A stretch of 64,000 bases of DNA from Herbaspirillum robiniae (GTDB lineage Bacteria > Pseudomonadota > Gammaproteobacteria > Burkholderiales > Burkholderiaceae_D). The notes beneath the pieces were generated by a model, which saw nothing but the letters and a program-made list of their open reading frames with translations, had not been told where the DNA came from and ran no database searches. The DNA lies in the NCBI RefSeq assembly GCF_002213415.1, contig NZ_NJGU01000009.1:223097-287096 (forward strand). The letters are read 5' to 3'. Positions 19,071 through 28,292 of the stretch are shown in pieces (position 1 is the first letter of the stretch; every line of letters starts with the position of its first letter). A program made the position numbers and the translations under genes.

Positions 19071-19807
19071 GCGCGCTGGTGTTGCGGGAGGACCGCGACG
19101 GCCTGTGCACGCTGACGCTGAACCGGCCCGACAAGATGAACGCGCTGACGGTGCAGATGTTCCTGGAGCTGCACGACCACGTGGCCGCGCTGGAGCAACA
19201 GACCGAGAGCATCGGCGCGGTGCTGCTGCGCGGCGCCGGACGCTGCTTCTCGGCCGGCAACGATCTGCACGACATCGCCGCCGGCCGGCCGCTGCCAATG
19301 CCGCACCTGCAGGCCCGCACCATCGACCGCCTGGCGCGCTTGCCGCAGCCGGTCATCACCGCGGTGCATGCGCATTGCTACACCGGCGCGCTGGAGCTGG
19401 CGCTGGCCGGCGACATCATCGTGGCCTCCGCCTCGGCCAAGTTCGCCGATACCCATGCCAAATGGGCGCTGACCCCGCTGTGGGGCATGAGCCAGCGGCT
19501 GCCGCGCCGCGTGGGACAGGCCCGCGCCAGGGAAATCATGCTGCTGGGCCGCACCTATTCCGGCGTGCAGGCGGCCGGGATGGGCCTGGCCAACTTCTGC
19601 TATCCCGATACGGAGTTCGACGCCCAGGTGCAAGCATTGGCGCGCGAACTGCTGGCCGGCTCCTGGTTCTCGCATCGCGCCAACAAGCGCCTGCTGCTGG
19701 AGACCGACGGCCTGCCGCTGGACGCCGGCCTGGCGCATGAGGTGTTCCGCAATGCCGGCAAGGGGCCGGACATGCAGGAGCGCATCGCCGCCTTCGGCAA
19801 GAAATGA
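19067..19807 (+). CDS. Enoyl-CoA hydratase/isomerase family protein (atypical active site)
   Basis: A 246-residue crotonase-family protein with LNRPDKMNALTVQMF and the oxyanion segment GAGRCFSAGNDLHD. The first hydratase Glu is present (GALELALAGD), but the second position is His in FADTHAKWALTP and the usual GGTQRL is GMSQRL. A standard hydratase is therefore unlikely; isomerase, hydrolase or lyase activity in the superfamily is possible. The start overlaps the MaoC stop by 4 bp and the stop overlaps the next gene, so it is tightly coupled within the operon. Confidence 0.75.
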   Translation: MSALVLREDRDGLCTLTLNRPDKMNALTVQMFLELHDHVAALEQQTESIGAVLLRGAGRCFSAGNDLHDIAAGRPLPMPHLQARTIDRLARLPQPVITAVHAHCYTGALELALAGDIIVASASAKFADTHAKWALTPLWGMSQRLPRRVGQARAREIMLLGRTYSGVQAAGMGLANFCYPDTEFDAQVQALARELLAGSWFSHRANKRLLLETDGLPLDAGLAHEVFRNAGKGPDMQERIAAFGKK

Positions 19808-20805
19808 ACAGACCCGCCACGCCACACGCTCACATCATGAACGACCTGCTGCTGCCTTCGCCCTCCGCCCTGCCCGGCCGCCTGCGCCTGCCGGTGATCG
19901 GCTCGCCGATGTTCCTGGTGTCCAACCCGGCGCTGGTGATCGCCCAGTGCCGCGCCGGCGTGGTCGGCTCGTTCCCGGCGCTCAATGCGCGCCCGCAGGA
20001 AGAGCTGGAGAGCTGGCTGGACCAGATCGGCAGCGCGCTGGCCGAACACAAGCGCCTGAACCCGGGCGCGCCGGTGGCGCCCTACGCCGTCAACCTGATC
20101 GTGCACCAGTCCAATCACCGGCTGCAGGACGACCTCGCCACCTGCGTGCGCCACCGCGTGCCCATCGTCATCACCTCGCTGCATGCGCCCGACCAGGTGG
20201 TGGAAAAGGTGCACGCCTATGGCGGCATCGTGCTGCACGACGTGACCACGCTGCGCCACGCGAAGAAGGCCATCGGCGCCGGCGTGGACGGGCTGGTGCT
20301 GGTGTGCGCCGGCGCCGGCGGCCACGCGGGCGCCCTGAGCCCGTTCGCCCTGGCCTCCGAGGTGCGCGCCATCTTCGACGGCCTGCTGGTGCTGGCCGGC
20401 GCCATCAGCCACGGCCAGGGCATCCTGGCGGCGCAGGCGCTGGGTTGCGACCTGGTCTATATGGGAACGCGCTTCATCGCCTCGGAAGAATCCTCGGCGG
20501 CCCCGCTGCACAAGCAGATGATCGTCGAGGGCAGCGCCGAGGACATCTTGTATACGCCTCACTTCTCGGGCGTGCCGGGCAACTACCTCAAACCCAGCAT
20601 CCGCAACGCCGGCCTCGATCCGGACAAGCTGCAGCAGGAAGACAAGCCGGGCGTCGACTTCGGCAAACCCAAACGCTGGAAAGACATCTGGGGCAGCGGC
20701 CAGGGCATCGGCACCATCACGCAGGTCCTGCCGGCGGCGCAGATCGTCGAGCAGCTGGCCGGCGAATACCGGCTGGCGTCGCAGCGGCTGGGCATCCCCG
20801 GCTGA
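19804..20805 (+). CDS. Nitronate monooxygenase-like FMN protein (2-nitropropane dioxygenase family)
   Basis: A 333-residue TIM-barrel flavoprotein. RLPVIGSPMFLVSNPALV at the N-terminus, CAGAGGHAGALSPFAL with the expected active-site His, and LGCDLVYMGTRFIAS in the phosphate-binding C-terminal half define the class I NMO/FabK-like family. NMOs oxidise alkyl nitronates such as propionate-3-nitronate, but many members near beta-oxidation genes have unknown or enoyl-reductase-like roles. It is the last gene of the operon, overlapping the crotonase gene by 4 bp. No clear terminator follows. Confidence 0.82.
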   Translation: MNRPATPHAHIMNDLLLPSPSALPGRLRLPVIGSPMFLVSNPALVIAQCRAGVVGSFPALNARPQEELESWLDQIGSALAEHKRLNPGAPVAPYAVNLIVHQSNHRLQDDLATCVRHRVPIVITSLHAPDQVVEKVHAYGGIVLHDVTTLRHAKKAIGAGVDGLVLVCAGAGGHAGALSPFALASEVRAIFDGLLVLAGAISHGQGILAAQALGCDLVYMGTRFIASEESSAAPLHKQMIVEGSAEDILYTPHFSGVPGNYLKPSIRNAGLDPDKLQQEDKPGVDFGKPKRWKDIWGSGQGIGTITQVLPAAQIVEQLAGEYRLASQRLGIPG

Positions 20806-21159
20806 GCCGGCCATCGCCGCCCGCAGCCGGCGCGGCTAGCACTTTTCACGCCGCGGGAAATGCCGGATCGGCACAAGTCGCGCGGTACCCACAATACCTT
20901 GCGGCTATAGAAGCACTGCACAAAGACGGTGCGCACCATCGCTTTCAGGCGCGCACCAGAACGTGCCGGATCTGCGCCCTCTTCCCGCCTGAAATTTGTT
21001 GCATTGCAACTTTCCCGGTAACAATCTTTGTGCGTCCGCACATGATGCAATCCCCTGAAAACCCTTGCCACACAAGGCTGTCGCCGCCAATATTCGTTTC
21101 GCAGTTTTGTATGCCAATCTTGTATATCAGTGTGGCACGCAACTTGCTGATGAGTGGTC
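20806..21159. other. Intergenic region with possible GntR operator
   Basis: No gene is visible. Close to the next gene two TTGTAT repeats (starting about 21117 and 21120+) lead into TTGTATATCA, a near-palindrome of the kind bound by FCD-type GntR proteins. I see no strong terminator for the preceding operon. Confidence 0.3.
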
Positions 21160-21924
21160 ATGGGCACAAATCCTTCCGTCAAATCTTCTTCGCAAATCGC
21201 GATCCGCATCACCGAGGCGATCCTGGCCAAGCAATTGGCGCCGGGAACCCGACTCGGCGAGCAGCAATTGGCCGACCTGTTCGGCGTCTCGCGCACCCTG
21301 GTGCGCGAGGCGCTGACGCGGCTGATGGCGCGCGGCATCGTGACGGTCAGCGCCCGGCGCGGCTGGTTCGTGATCGAACCGACGCCCGAGGAAGCGCGCG
21401 AGGCCTTCGAGGCGCGCCGCGTGATCGAGCTCGGCCTGCTGCGCCAGGCCCGCATGCGCCCCATCCCCGATGAGGCCGTGCGCCAGCTGCGCGAGCACAT
21501 CGTGCGCGAAGAAGCCGCCATCGCCGGCGCCGACATCGGTGCGCGCAGCTACCTGCTGGGCGACTTCCATGTCTGCCTGTGCGAATGCCTGGGCAATTCG
21601 CTGCTCTCGGAGACGCTGCGCGACCTGACGGCGCGCACGACGCTGACGGCGATGCTGCACCAGTCGTCGGAGCAGGCGGAGGATTCGTGTTCGGAACATG
21701 TGCAGATCGTCGAGGCGCTGGAACGCGGCGATCTGGAACAAGCGGAGCAACTGATGCAGCACCATCTGCAGCATGTTGAATCCGGCCTGAACCAGGTGCG
21801 CAGCAGCGATCCGCTGGAACCGCTGCGGCAGGCGCTTGCACCGGTGTCGCGCGACGCCACCGTGAAGACGGCGGCCGTCACCGACCTCATGTCTCACCGC
21901 AGTAACCAAACCAAAAGGCCTTAA
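21160..21924 (+). CDS. GntR family regulator, FadR/FCD subfamily (1)
   Basis: A 254-residue regulator. The winged helix covers about residues 10-75 (TRLGEQQLADLFGVSRTLVREALTRL, with the typical GntR recognition sequence) and the all-helical FCD ligand domain covers about 90-225, with the metal-binding histidine pattern (DFHVCLCE, then HVQIVEALERGD and HHLQHVE). ATG 21160 is used; GTG 21154 is equally possible and neither has a strong ribosome site. It precedes the polar amino acid importer by 37 bp in the same direction, so it probably senses that importer's substrate or a product of it. Confidence 0.88.
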   Translation: MGTNPSVKSSSQIAIRITEAILAKQLAPGTRLGEQQLADLFGVSRTLVREALTRLMARGIVTVSARRGWFVIEPTPEEAREAFEARRVIELGLLRQARMRPIPDEAVRQLREHIVREEAAIAGADIGARSYLLGDFHVCLCECLGNSLLSETLRDLTARTTLTAMLHQSSEQAEDSCSEHVQIVEALERGDLEQAEQLMQHHLQHVESGLNQVRSSDPLEPLRQALAPVSRDATVKTAAVTDLMSHRSNQTKRP

Positions 21925-21961
21925 GAGCCGCTCATCAATCGTCGTCACAAGGGAAAATGCT

Positions 21962-22744
21962 ATGAAACTGTCCAAACTCCTGCTCGGCCTGATGGCTGGC
22001 GCCCTGATGTTCTCCGCCACGGCCGCGCGCGCCGACACGCTGGACGATATCCAGAAGAACGGCACGCTGCGCGTGGCCGTGCCGGCCGACTTCCCGCCGT
22101 TCGGCTCGGTCGACGCCGACTTGAAGCCGCTGGGCTTCGATATCGACGTGGCCAACCTGATCGCCAAGAAGCTGGGCGTGAAGGTCGACCTGATCCCGGT
22201 CACCAGCGCCAACCGCATTCCCTACCTGACCACCAAGAAGGTGGACCTGGTGATCTCCAGCATGGGCAAGAATCCGGAACGTGAAAAGGTGATCGACTTC
22301 TCCAGCGCCTACGCGCCCTTCTTCAACGGCGTGTTCGGCCCGGCCGACCTGTCCGTCAAGAGCGCCGCCGACCTGGCCGGCAAGACCATCGCGGTCACCC
22401 GCGGCTCGGTGGAAGACCTGGAGCTGACCAAGATCCTCCCGGCCAACGCCACCGTGAAGCGCTACGAAGACAACAACAGCACCATCAGCTCCTTCCTCTC
22501 GGGCCAGGTGCAGCTGGTGGCCACCGGCAACGTGGTGGCCGCGGCCATCATCGCCAAGAACCCGCCCAAGAAGCCGGAAACCAAGTTCCTGATCAAGGAT
22601 TCGCCGTGCTTCATCGGCCTGAACAAGGGTGAGAAGAAGCTGCAGGACAAGGTCGACGCCATCCTGGCCGACGCCAAGAAGGATGGCAGCCTGAACGCCA
22701 TCTCGCAGAAGTGGCTGGGCCTGCCGCTGCCGGCTGGCCTGTAA
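21962..22744 (+). CDS. Polar amino acid-type ABC transporter substrate-binding protein
   Basis: A 260-residue periplasmic binding protein of the family 3 type. A signal peptide (cleavage after ATAARA, about residue 24) leads to DTLDDIQKNGTLRVAVPADF, the standard family start, and later FDIDVANLIAKKLGVKVDLI and DLVISSMGKNPEREKVIDFS. Ligands in this family are amino acids or related compounds; the residues do not fix which one. A GGG-rich ribosome site precedes the ATG. A strong hairpin separates it from the permeases and probably sets the excess of binding protein. Confidence 0.9.
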   Translation: MKLSKLLLGLMAGALMFSATAARADTLDDIQKNGTLRVAVPADFPPFGSVDADLKPLGFDIDVANLIAKKLGVKVDLIPVTSANRIPYLTTKKVDLVISSMGKNPEREKVIDFSSAYAPFFNGVFGPADLSVKSAADLAGKTIAVTRGSVEDLELTKILPANATVKRYEDNNSTISSFLSGQVQLVATGNVVAAAIIAKNPPKKPETKFLIKDSPCFIGLNKGEKKLQDKVDAILADAKKDGSLNAISQKWLGLPLPAGL

Positions 22745-22775
22745 TTTGCAGGACTGATTCAAGCAGGGAAGTAAC

Positions 22776-22812
22776 GCATCGCCGGCGCGATTCCGCCTGG
22801 CGCCGGCGATGC
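22776..22812 (+). promoter_or_regulatory. Strong hairpin between binding protein and permease genes
   Basis: A perfect 13-bp stem (GCATCGCCGGCGC with GCGCCGGCGATGC) encloses an 11-nt loop, 31 nt after the binding-protein stop. No T tract follows. By analogy with other importers, such hairpins protect the upstream mRNA from 3' decay. The rest of 22745-22900 has nothing else visible. Confidence 0.5.
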
Positions 22813-22900
22813 GGGCAGTAGCAGCAACAGCAGGCAGGCGGACAACCGGGGCCCCGGTTTCATCGGGTGCACCAAGCAATACGAGGCGGGCAAACACGAC

Positions 22901-23572
22901 ATGGCCTATCAATTCGATTTCCTATCAACCTTCGAGTACGGCGACGTCATCGTCAAGGGCATCCAGACGACGATCGAGCTGATCGCCATCGGCGGCGTGC
23001 TCGGCGTGGCGGTCGGCATCTTCGGCGCCTGGGCGCGCACGCAGGGGCCGAAGTGGCTCAAGCCCATCGTCAGCGGCTATATCGAGGTCATCCGCAATAC
23101 GCCCTTCCTGGTGCAGCTGTTCTTCATCTTCTTCGGCCTGCCTTCGCTGGATATCCACATCAGCGAAATCCAGGCCGCCATCCTGGCGATGGTGATCAAC
23201 CTGGGCGCCTACAGCACCGAGATCATCCGCGCCGGCGTGCAGGCCGTGCCGCGCGGGCAGATCGAGGCGGCGGCGTCGCTGTCGATGTCGCGCATGCAGA
23301 TCTTCCGCCACATCATCCTGCGCCCGGCGCTGCAGAAGATCTGGCCGGCGCTGTCTTCGCAGGTGGTCATCGTGATGCTGGGTTCGGCGGTGTGCTCGCA
23401 GATCGCGGTGGAAGAACTCTCGTTCGCCGCCAACTTCATCCAGGGCCGCAACTTCCGCGCCTTCGAGGCCTACATCGTGGCCACGCTGATCTACCTGGTG
23501 CTGTCGATCCTGCTGCGCCAGGTGCTGCGCCTGATCGGCCAATACTTCATCACCGCGCGGAGGAACGCATGA
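22901..23572 (+). CDS. Polar amino acid ABC transporter permease (1)
   Basis: A 223-residue permease of the HisM/GlnP type with about five helices. The family loop IEAAASLSMSRMQIFRHIILRPALQK, the EAA motif that docks the ATPase, is present, as is GYIEVIRNTPFLVQLFF near the start of the conserved core. The last bases overlap the next permease start (ATGA). It forms a heterodimer with that gene's product in the inner membrane. Confidence 0.9.
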   Translation: MAYQFDFLSTFEYGDVIVKGIQTTIELIAIGGVLGVAVGIFGAWARTQGPKWLKPIVSGYIEVIRNTPFLVQLFFIFFGLPSLDIHISEIQAAILAMVINLGAYSTEIIRAGVQAVPRGQIEAAASLSMSRMQIFRHIILRPALQKIWPALSSQVVIVMLGSAVCSQIAVEELSFAANFIQGRNFRAFEAYIVATLIYLVLSILLRQVLRLIGQYFITARRNA

Positions 23573-24225
23573 TTTCATTCACCACCTGGGACATCGTCCG
23601 CAACCTGATGCTGGCCTGGCGCTGGACCATCGTCCTGACGCTGGTCACCTTCGTGCTCGGCGGCACGCTGGGCCTGATCATCCTGTTCATGCGCACCTCG
23701 CGCCAGACCTGGCTGCGCCAGATCGCCCGCCTGTACATCGAACTGTTCCAGGGCACGCCGCTGCTGATGCAGCTGTTCCTGGTGTTCTTCGGCATCGCGC
23801 TGTTCGGCATCGAGGTGCCGGCGTGGCTGGCCGCGGGCCTGGCGCTGATGTGCTGGAGCGCCTCCTACCTCGCCGAAATCTGGCGCGGCTGCGTGGAAGC
23901 GATCCCCAAGGGCCAATGGGAAGCGTCGTCGGTGCTGGCCATGAGCTACTTCCAGCAGATGCGCCACATCGTGCTGCCGCAGGCCCTGCGCATCGCCATC
24001 GCGCCCACCGTGGGCTTCGGCGTGCAGATCATCAAGTCCACCGCGGTGACGTCGATCATCGGTTTCATCGAGCTCTCCAAGGCCGGTACCGTGATCACCA
24101 ACGCCACCTTCCGCCCCTTCACGGTGTTCGCCATCGTGGGCGTCTTTTACTTCGTGCTTTGCTGGCCGCTGTCCAAGTACAGCCAGTCTTTAGAAAGGAA
24201 ATACAATGCCGCTCATCGCCATTGA
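23569..24225 (+). CDS. Polar amino acid ABC transporter permease (2)
   Basis: A 218-residue HisQ/GlnP-type permease. LYIELFQGTPLLMQLFLVFFG and the EAA loop IPKGQWEASSVLAMSYFQQMRHIVLPQAL are visible. The start at 23569 overlaps the first permease by 4 bp; the in-frame extension upstream of it is not used. Its 3' end overlaps the ATPase gene by 20 bp. Confidence 0.9.
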   Translation: MISFTTWDIVRNLMLAWRWTIVLTLVTFVLGGTLGLIILFMRTSRQTWLRQIARLYIELFQGTPLLMQLFLVFFGIALFGIEVPAWLAAGLALMCWSASYLAEIWRGCVEAIPKGQWEASSVLAMSYFQQMRHIVLPQALRIAIAPTVGFGVQIIKSTAVTSIIGFIELSKAGTVITNATFRPFTVFAIVGVFYFVLCWPLSKYSQSLERKYNAAHRH

Positions 24226-24940
24226 TAACGTCAAGAAACGCTTCGGCGACAACGAAGTCCTCAAGGGCATCAGCCTGGACATCGAGCCCGGCGAAGTCAT
24301 TGCCATCATCGGCAAGAGCGGCTCGGGCAAGTCGACCCTCCTGCGCTGCATCAACGGCCTGGAGACCATCGACGAAGGCAACATCAGCGTGGCCGGCGCC
24401 AAGCTGGGCCAGACCGAACTGGAGCTGCGCAACCTGCGCCTGAAGGTCGGCATGATCTTCCAGCAGTTCAACCTGTTCCCGCACCTTTCCGTGGGCCGCA
24501 ACGTGATGATCGCGCCGATGATCGTCAAGGGCACCTCGGAAGCCGAGGCCGAAGCCATCGCCAAGGCTAACCTGGAGAAGGTCGGCCTGGGCCACAAGTT
24601 CGACGCCTATCCCGACCAGCTCTCCGGCGGCCAGCAGCAGCGCGTGGCGATTGCACGCGCGCTGTCGATGCAGCCGCAGGCGCTGCTGTGCGACGAGATC
24701 ACTTCGGCACTGGACCCGGAACTGGTCAACGAAGTGCTGGCCGTGGTGCGCGGCCTGGCCAAGGAAGGCATGACGCTGGTGATGGTGACCCACGAGATGC
24801 GCTTCGCGCGCGAGGTCTGCAACCGCCTGGTGTTCATGCACCAGGGCAAGGTGCACGAGATCGGCCCGCCGGAAGAAGTCTTCACCAACCCGAAGACGCC
24901 GGAGCTGCAGCAGTTCATCGGCATGACCCAGGGCGCCTGA
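24206..24940 (+). CDS. Polar amino acid ABC transporter ATPase
   Basis: A 244-residue ATPase of the GlnQ/HisP type with Walker A GKSGSGKSTLL, the Q-loop MIFQQFNLFPHLS, signature LSGGQQQRVAIARAL and Walker B ALLCDEITSALDPELV. Aspartate-to-cysteine variation before DE is mild. The ribosome site AAAGGAAAT lies within the permease gene, and a strong terminator follows, closing the operon. Confidence 0.93.
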   Translation: MPLIAIDNVKKRFGDNEVLKGISLDIEPGEVIAIIGKSGSGKSTLLRCINGLETIDEGNISVAGAKLGQTELELRNLRLKVGMIFQQFNLFPHLSVGRNVMIAPMIVKGTSEAEAEAIAKANLEKVGLGHKFDAYPDQLSGGQQQRVAIARALSMQPQALLCDEITSALDPELVNEVLAVVRGLAKEGMTLVMVTHEMRFAREVCNRLVFMHQGKVHEIGPPEEVFTNPKTPELQQFIGMTQGA

Positions 24941-24979
24941 GCGCCAGCGTGCCTGCATGCCTGCGGGTGCGGGCATGAA

Positions 24980-25010
24980 AAAAGCCGGAGGCGCAGCGCC
25001 TCCGGCTTTT
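24980..25010. terminator. Bidirectional intrinsic terminator
   Basis: AAAAGCCGGAGGCGC and GCGCCTCCGGCTTTT pair around a single central base, with A tracts on the left and TTTTCTTTTT on the right. It can end both the rightward importer operon and the leftward lipoprotein gene. Confidence 0.9.
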
Positions 25011-25035
25011 CTTTTTGGGCGGGACCGTGCGGGTC

Positions 25036-25581
25036 TCAGCGATCCAGCTGGCACACCTTGCGGTCGTTCTCGTAGAACACCACCGGCCCGGTGGTATAGC
25101 GCTCCTTGGGAATGGCCAGCATCAGGTAGTCCTTGACGCGGTAGGAGGCGCCGGAGGCCGGCTCGCGGTAGAGGTAGTTGATCTTGAGCGTGCCGTTGCG
25201 GTAGGTGACCGCCAGCGGCGTGAACACATGCGGCCGCTCGGCGGCGTCGGGGGCCTGCATGGTGCGGGCCACGAGCAGGTATTGCTTCATGTCGAAATGC
25301 GCCTGGCTGGGGCCGGTCGGGCGCTGGTCGCCCATCACCGGGGCCGGCTGCATCCATGCATCCCATTCCGCGCGGCTGCGGATCAGCGTGCAGAACACCG
25401 GCTGCTTGCGGTCGTCCCAGTTCTTCAGGAAACCCTGGTAGGAGCCGCTCATGATGGTCTTGTACGGCACCACCGTCGGGTCTTCCTTGTCTGTCCACGG
25501 CATCCAGGAACAGCCGGCCACCCCCGCCAGCACCGTTCCGCACAACACCAGCTGCATCGAATCCCTGATCGTCTTGCGCAT
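25036..25581 (-). CDS. Small predicted lipoprotein of unknown function
   Basis: A 181-residue protein I do not recognise. A type II signal peptide is clear: basic MRKTIRDS, then QLVLCGTVLAGVAGC with the lipobox VAGC at about residue 24. The mature part is a compact, Tyr- and Trp-containing domain (SYQGFLKNWDDRKQPVF, later YLYREPASGASYRVKDYLML) resembling proteins that pair a ligand fold with membrane attachment, but no named domain can be assigned. ATG 25581 with GGGGAGATG before it is chosen over 25605. It faces the importer operon and shares its terminator. It may be monocistronic. Confidence 0.72.
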   Translation of the reverse strand: MRKTIRDSMQLVLCGTVLAGVAGCSWMPWTDKEDPTVVPYKTIMSGSYQGFLKNWDDRKQPVFCTLIRSRAEWDAWMQPAPVMGDQRPTGPSQAHFDMKQYLLVARTMQAPDAAERPHVFTPLAVTYRNGTLKINYLYREPASGASYRVKDYLMLAIPKERYTTGPVVFYENDRKVCQLDR

Positions 25582-25761
25582 GCATCTCCCCTGTGAAGTT
25601 TGCATTTAAACATGCCTTTACATTCGGGGGCGGGATTTCATCCAATCTTTACACCCCCGATTGCGCGGAACGCCCCGTCCGCGGCTGCTGCTCAGAGTGC
25701 CGCCGGCGCATAAGGTTCAGCCGCCGCCCCCGGGGACTTGGGCCGGGTATGCGATTTGCGT

Positions 25762-25767
25762 GATAAT
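25762..25767 (+). promoter_or_regulatory. Putative -10 box for the adenine deaminase gene
   Basis: GATAAT with an adjacent upstream TG lies about 100 bp before the gene; no good -35 box is visible. The 25582-25870 gap is otherwise empty of genes. Confidence 0.3.
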
Positions 25768-25864
25768 GCGGGGGCCGGGAGGCGGCTATGCTTGGGCTGC
25801 GCGCCCCGCCGCGCGGCACCTGCGGCCTGTCCCTCCCCTGTTCTCGCCATTTTTTTGAAGGTAG

Positions 25865-26929
<1,065 letters not shown>

Positions 26930-26945
26930 GCCGCCCCCGTCCCGC

Positions 26946-26972
26946 AAAAGCCCGGCCGCGCGCCGGGCTTTT
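26946..26972 (+). terminator. Terminator after adenine deaminase gene
   Basis: AAAAGCCCGG and CCGGGCTTTT form a 10-bp stem around a 7-nt GC loop, with T residues following. It starts 16 nt after the stop codon. Confidence 0.88.
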
Positions 26973-27316
26973 TTGTTGCCGCGGCAGGTCAAGCACGCTT
27001 CTTGCATCATGGAAGCCGGACGTGATTGGCAACCGTATGCCACGGCAATCCGCGGGGCAAAGCTGTCACATCCGTCATCAGCATTGCCATGAATCGACAA
27101 CTGGATTGACGACAATCGGCGGCGGCATCATGCGCTGCGCAAACCGTCCCTGGCAACCGGGACGGCCGAGGAAAATGACGAGGCCGGGCGCGCCAATGCA
27201 AGGCCGGCGCTTCGCAATGCAGCATCGAAAGGGCCGCAGGACCCGCCCCGAAGAAAGGCACACGCCGTTCTTTTTGGTGCAGAATAGCCCCGTTTTGTTG
27301 CAAATCCTTTTCCTGA

Positions 27317-27350
27317 TTGTCGACGATTTATCGCTTATCGTTGTCGATCG
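27317..27350. promoter_or_regulatory. Candidate GntR operator pair upstream of gntR
   Basis: TTGTCGACGA (27317-27326) and TTGTCGATCG (27341-27350) lie 24 bp apart just before the regulator gene. They resemble the perfect palindrome TTGTCGACAA at 34017. Autoregulation is inferred. The remaining part of 26973-27386 shows no gene. Confidence 0.45.
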
Positions 27351-27386
27351 GCAATGGCATCCGCAGACGGGATTTTCATCGAGAGC

Positions 27387-28142
27387 ATGAGCATCATGAA
27401 CAAAGCCAGCAAAACCGGCCGCGCACCGGCCGCTCCCCAGGGCCGCGCCGCGGCAGCGCGCGAGCGCGAATCCTCGGTCGCCGTGGAAGAACGCATGTAC
27501 CAGGACATCTATGACGCCATCATGGAACACCGCCTGCCGCCGCGCACCAAGCTGACCGAGCAGACGCTCTGCCAGATCTACGACACCGCCCGCCACACCG
27601 TGCGCAAGGTGCTCTCGCGCCTGGCCTCGGAAGGCATGGTCGACCTCGAGGCCAACCGCGGCGCCTTCATCGCCAGCCCCTCCCACGCCGAAGTGCGCGA
27701 CATGTTCGAGCTGCGCAACATCCTCGAACACGCGGTGCTGGAGAAGGTCGGCCGCGAAGCCGGCACGCGCCAGATCGCCGGCCTGCGCCGCATGGTGGAG
27801 GAAGAGCGCGAGTCCTATCTCACCGGCGACCGGCCGCGCTGGATCCGCCTGTCCGCCCAGTTCCACCTGGCGCTGGCCGAGCTGACCGGCAACGCGCTGC
27901 TGGTGGAGACGCTGCGCAAGCTGGTCTCGCGCACCACGCTGATGATCGCCAAGACCGAAGCGCCGGGCCACAACGCCTGCTCCTTCGACGAACACGAAAC
28001 CGTGCTGGAAGCCCTGGAAAGCGGCGACGTCGAAGCCGCCCAGGAGCATATGGCACACCACTTGCATTTGTGCGAGGACCGGGTACGGCCGGATGCGGAC
28101 GATCAGTTCGACCTGCGCGCCGTGCTTGGCAAGGGAATATAG
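27387..28142 (+). CDS. GntR family regulator, FadR/FCD subfamily (2)
   Basis: A 251-residue regulator from ATG 27387 (alternatives at 27354 and 27396). After a basic, Ala-rich leader the winged helix contains LPPRTKLTEQTLCQIYDTARHTVRKVL, and the FCD domain has FHLALAELTGNALLVETL and HETVLEALESGDVEAAQEHMAHHL, with His residues in the usual metal-binding pattern. It sits between adenine deaminase and a nucleobase permease, so a purine, allantoin or related ligand is plausible. TTGTCG-type palindromes upstream of it and of the puuD/porin region are candidate binding sites. Confidence 0.87.
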   Translation: MSIMNKASKTGRAPAAPQGRAAAARERESSVAVEERMYQDIYDAIMEHRLPPRTKLTEQTLCQIYDTARHTVRKVLSRLASEGMVDLEANRGAFIASPSHAEVRDMFELRNILEHAVLEKVGREAGTRQIAGLRRMVEEERESYLTGDRPRWIRLSAQFHLALAELTGNALLVETLRKLVSRTTLMIAKTEAPGHNACSFDEHETVLEALESGDVEAAQEHMAHHLHLCEDRVRPDADDQFDLRAVLGKGI

Positions 28143-28230
28143 AGCGTCACCAGACACCAGACCACCCGCGCGGCGCAGGCCACGCGACTGATCGAATGCC
28201 GCAGAGCATGCAGGAAGGATCCGCTGAGCT

Positions 28231-28250
28231 ATCCGGCGCTGGCGCCGGAT
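28231..28250 (+). repeat. 20-bp GC palindrome between gntR and the permease gene
   Basis: ATCCGGCGC and GCGCCGGAT flank a central TG. It may form a leader hairpin of the permease mRNA; no T tract follows, so termination is unlikely. Confidence 0.3.
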
Positions 28251-28292
28251 GGGCTCGTTTCATCCATCATCCCCTCTGGACGGAGACCGGCA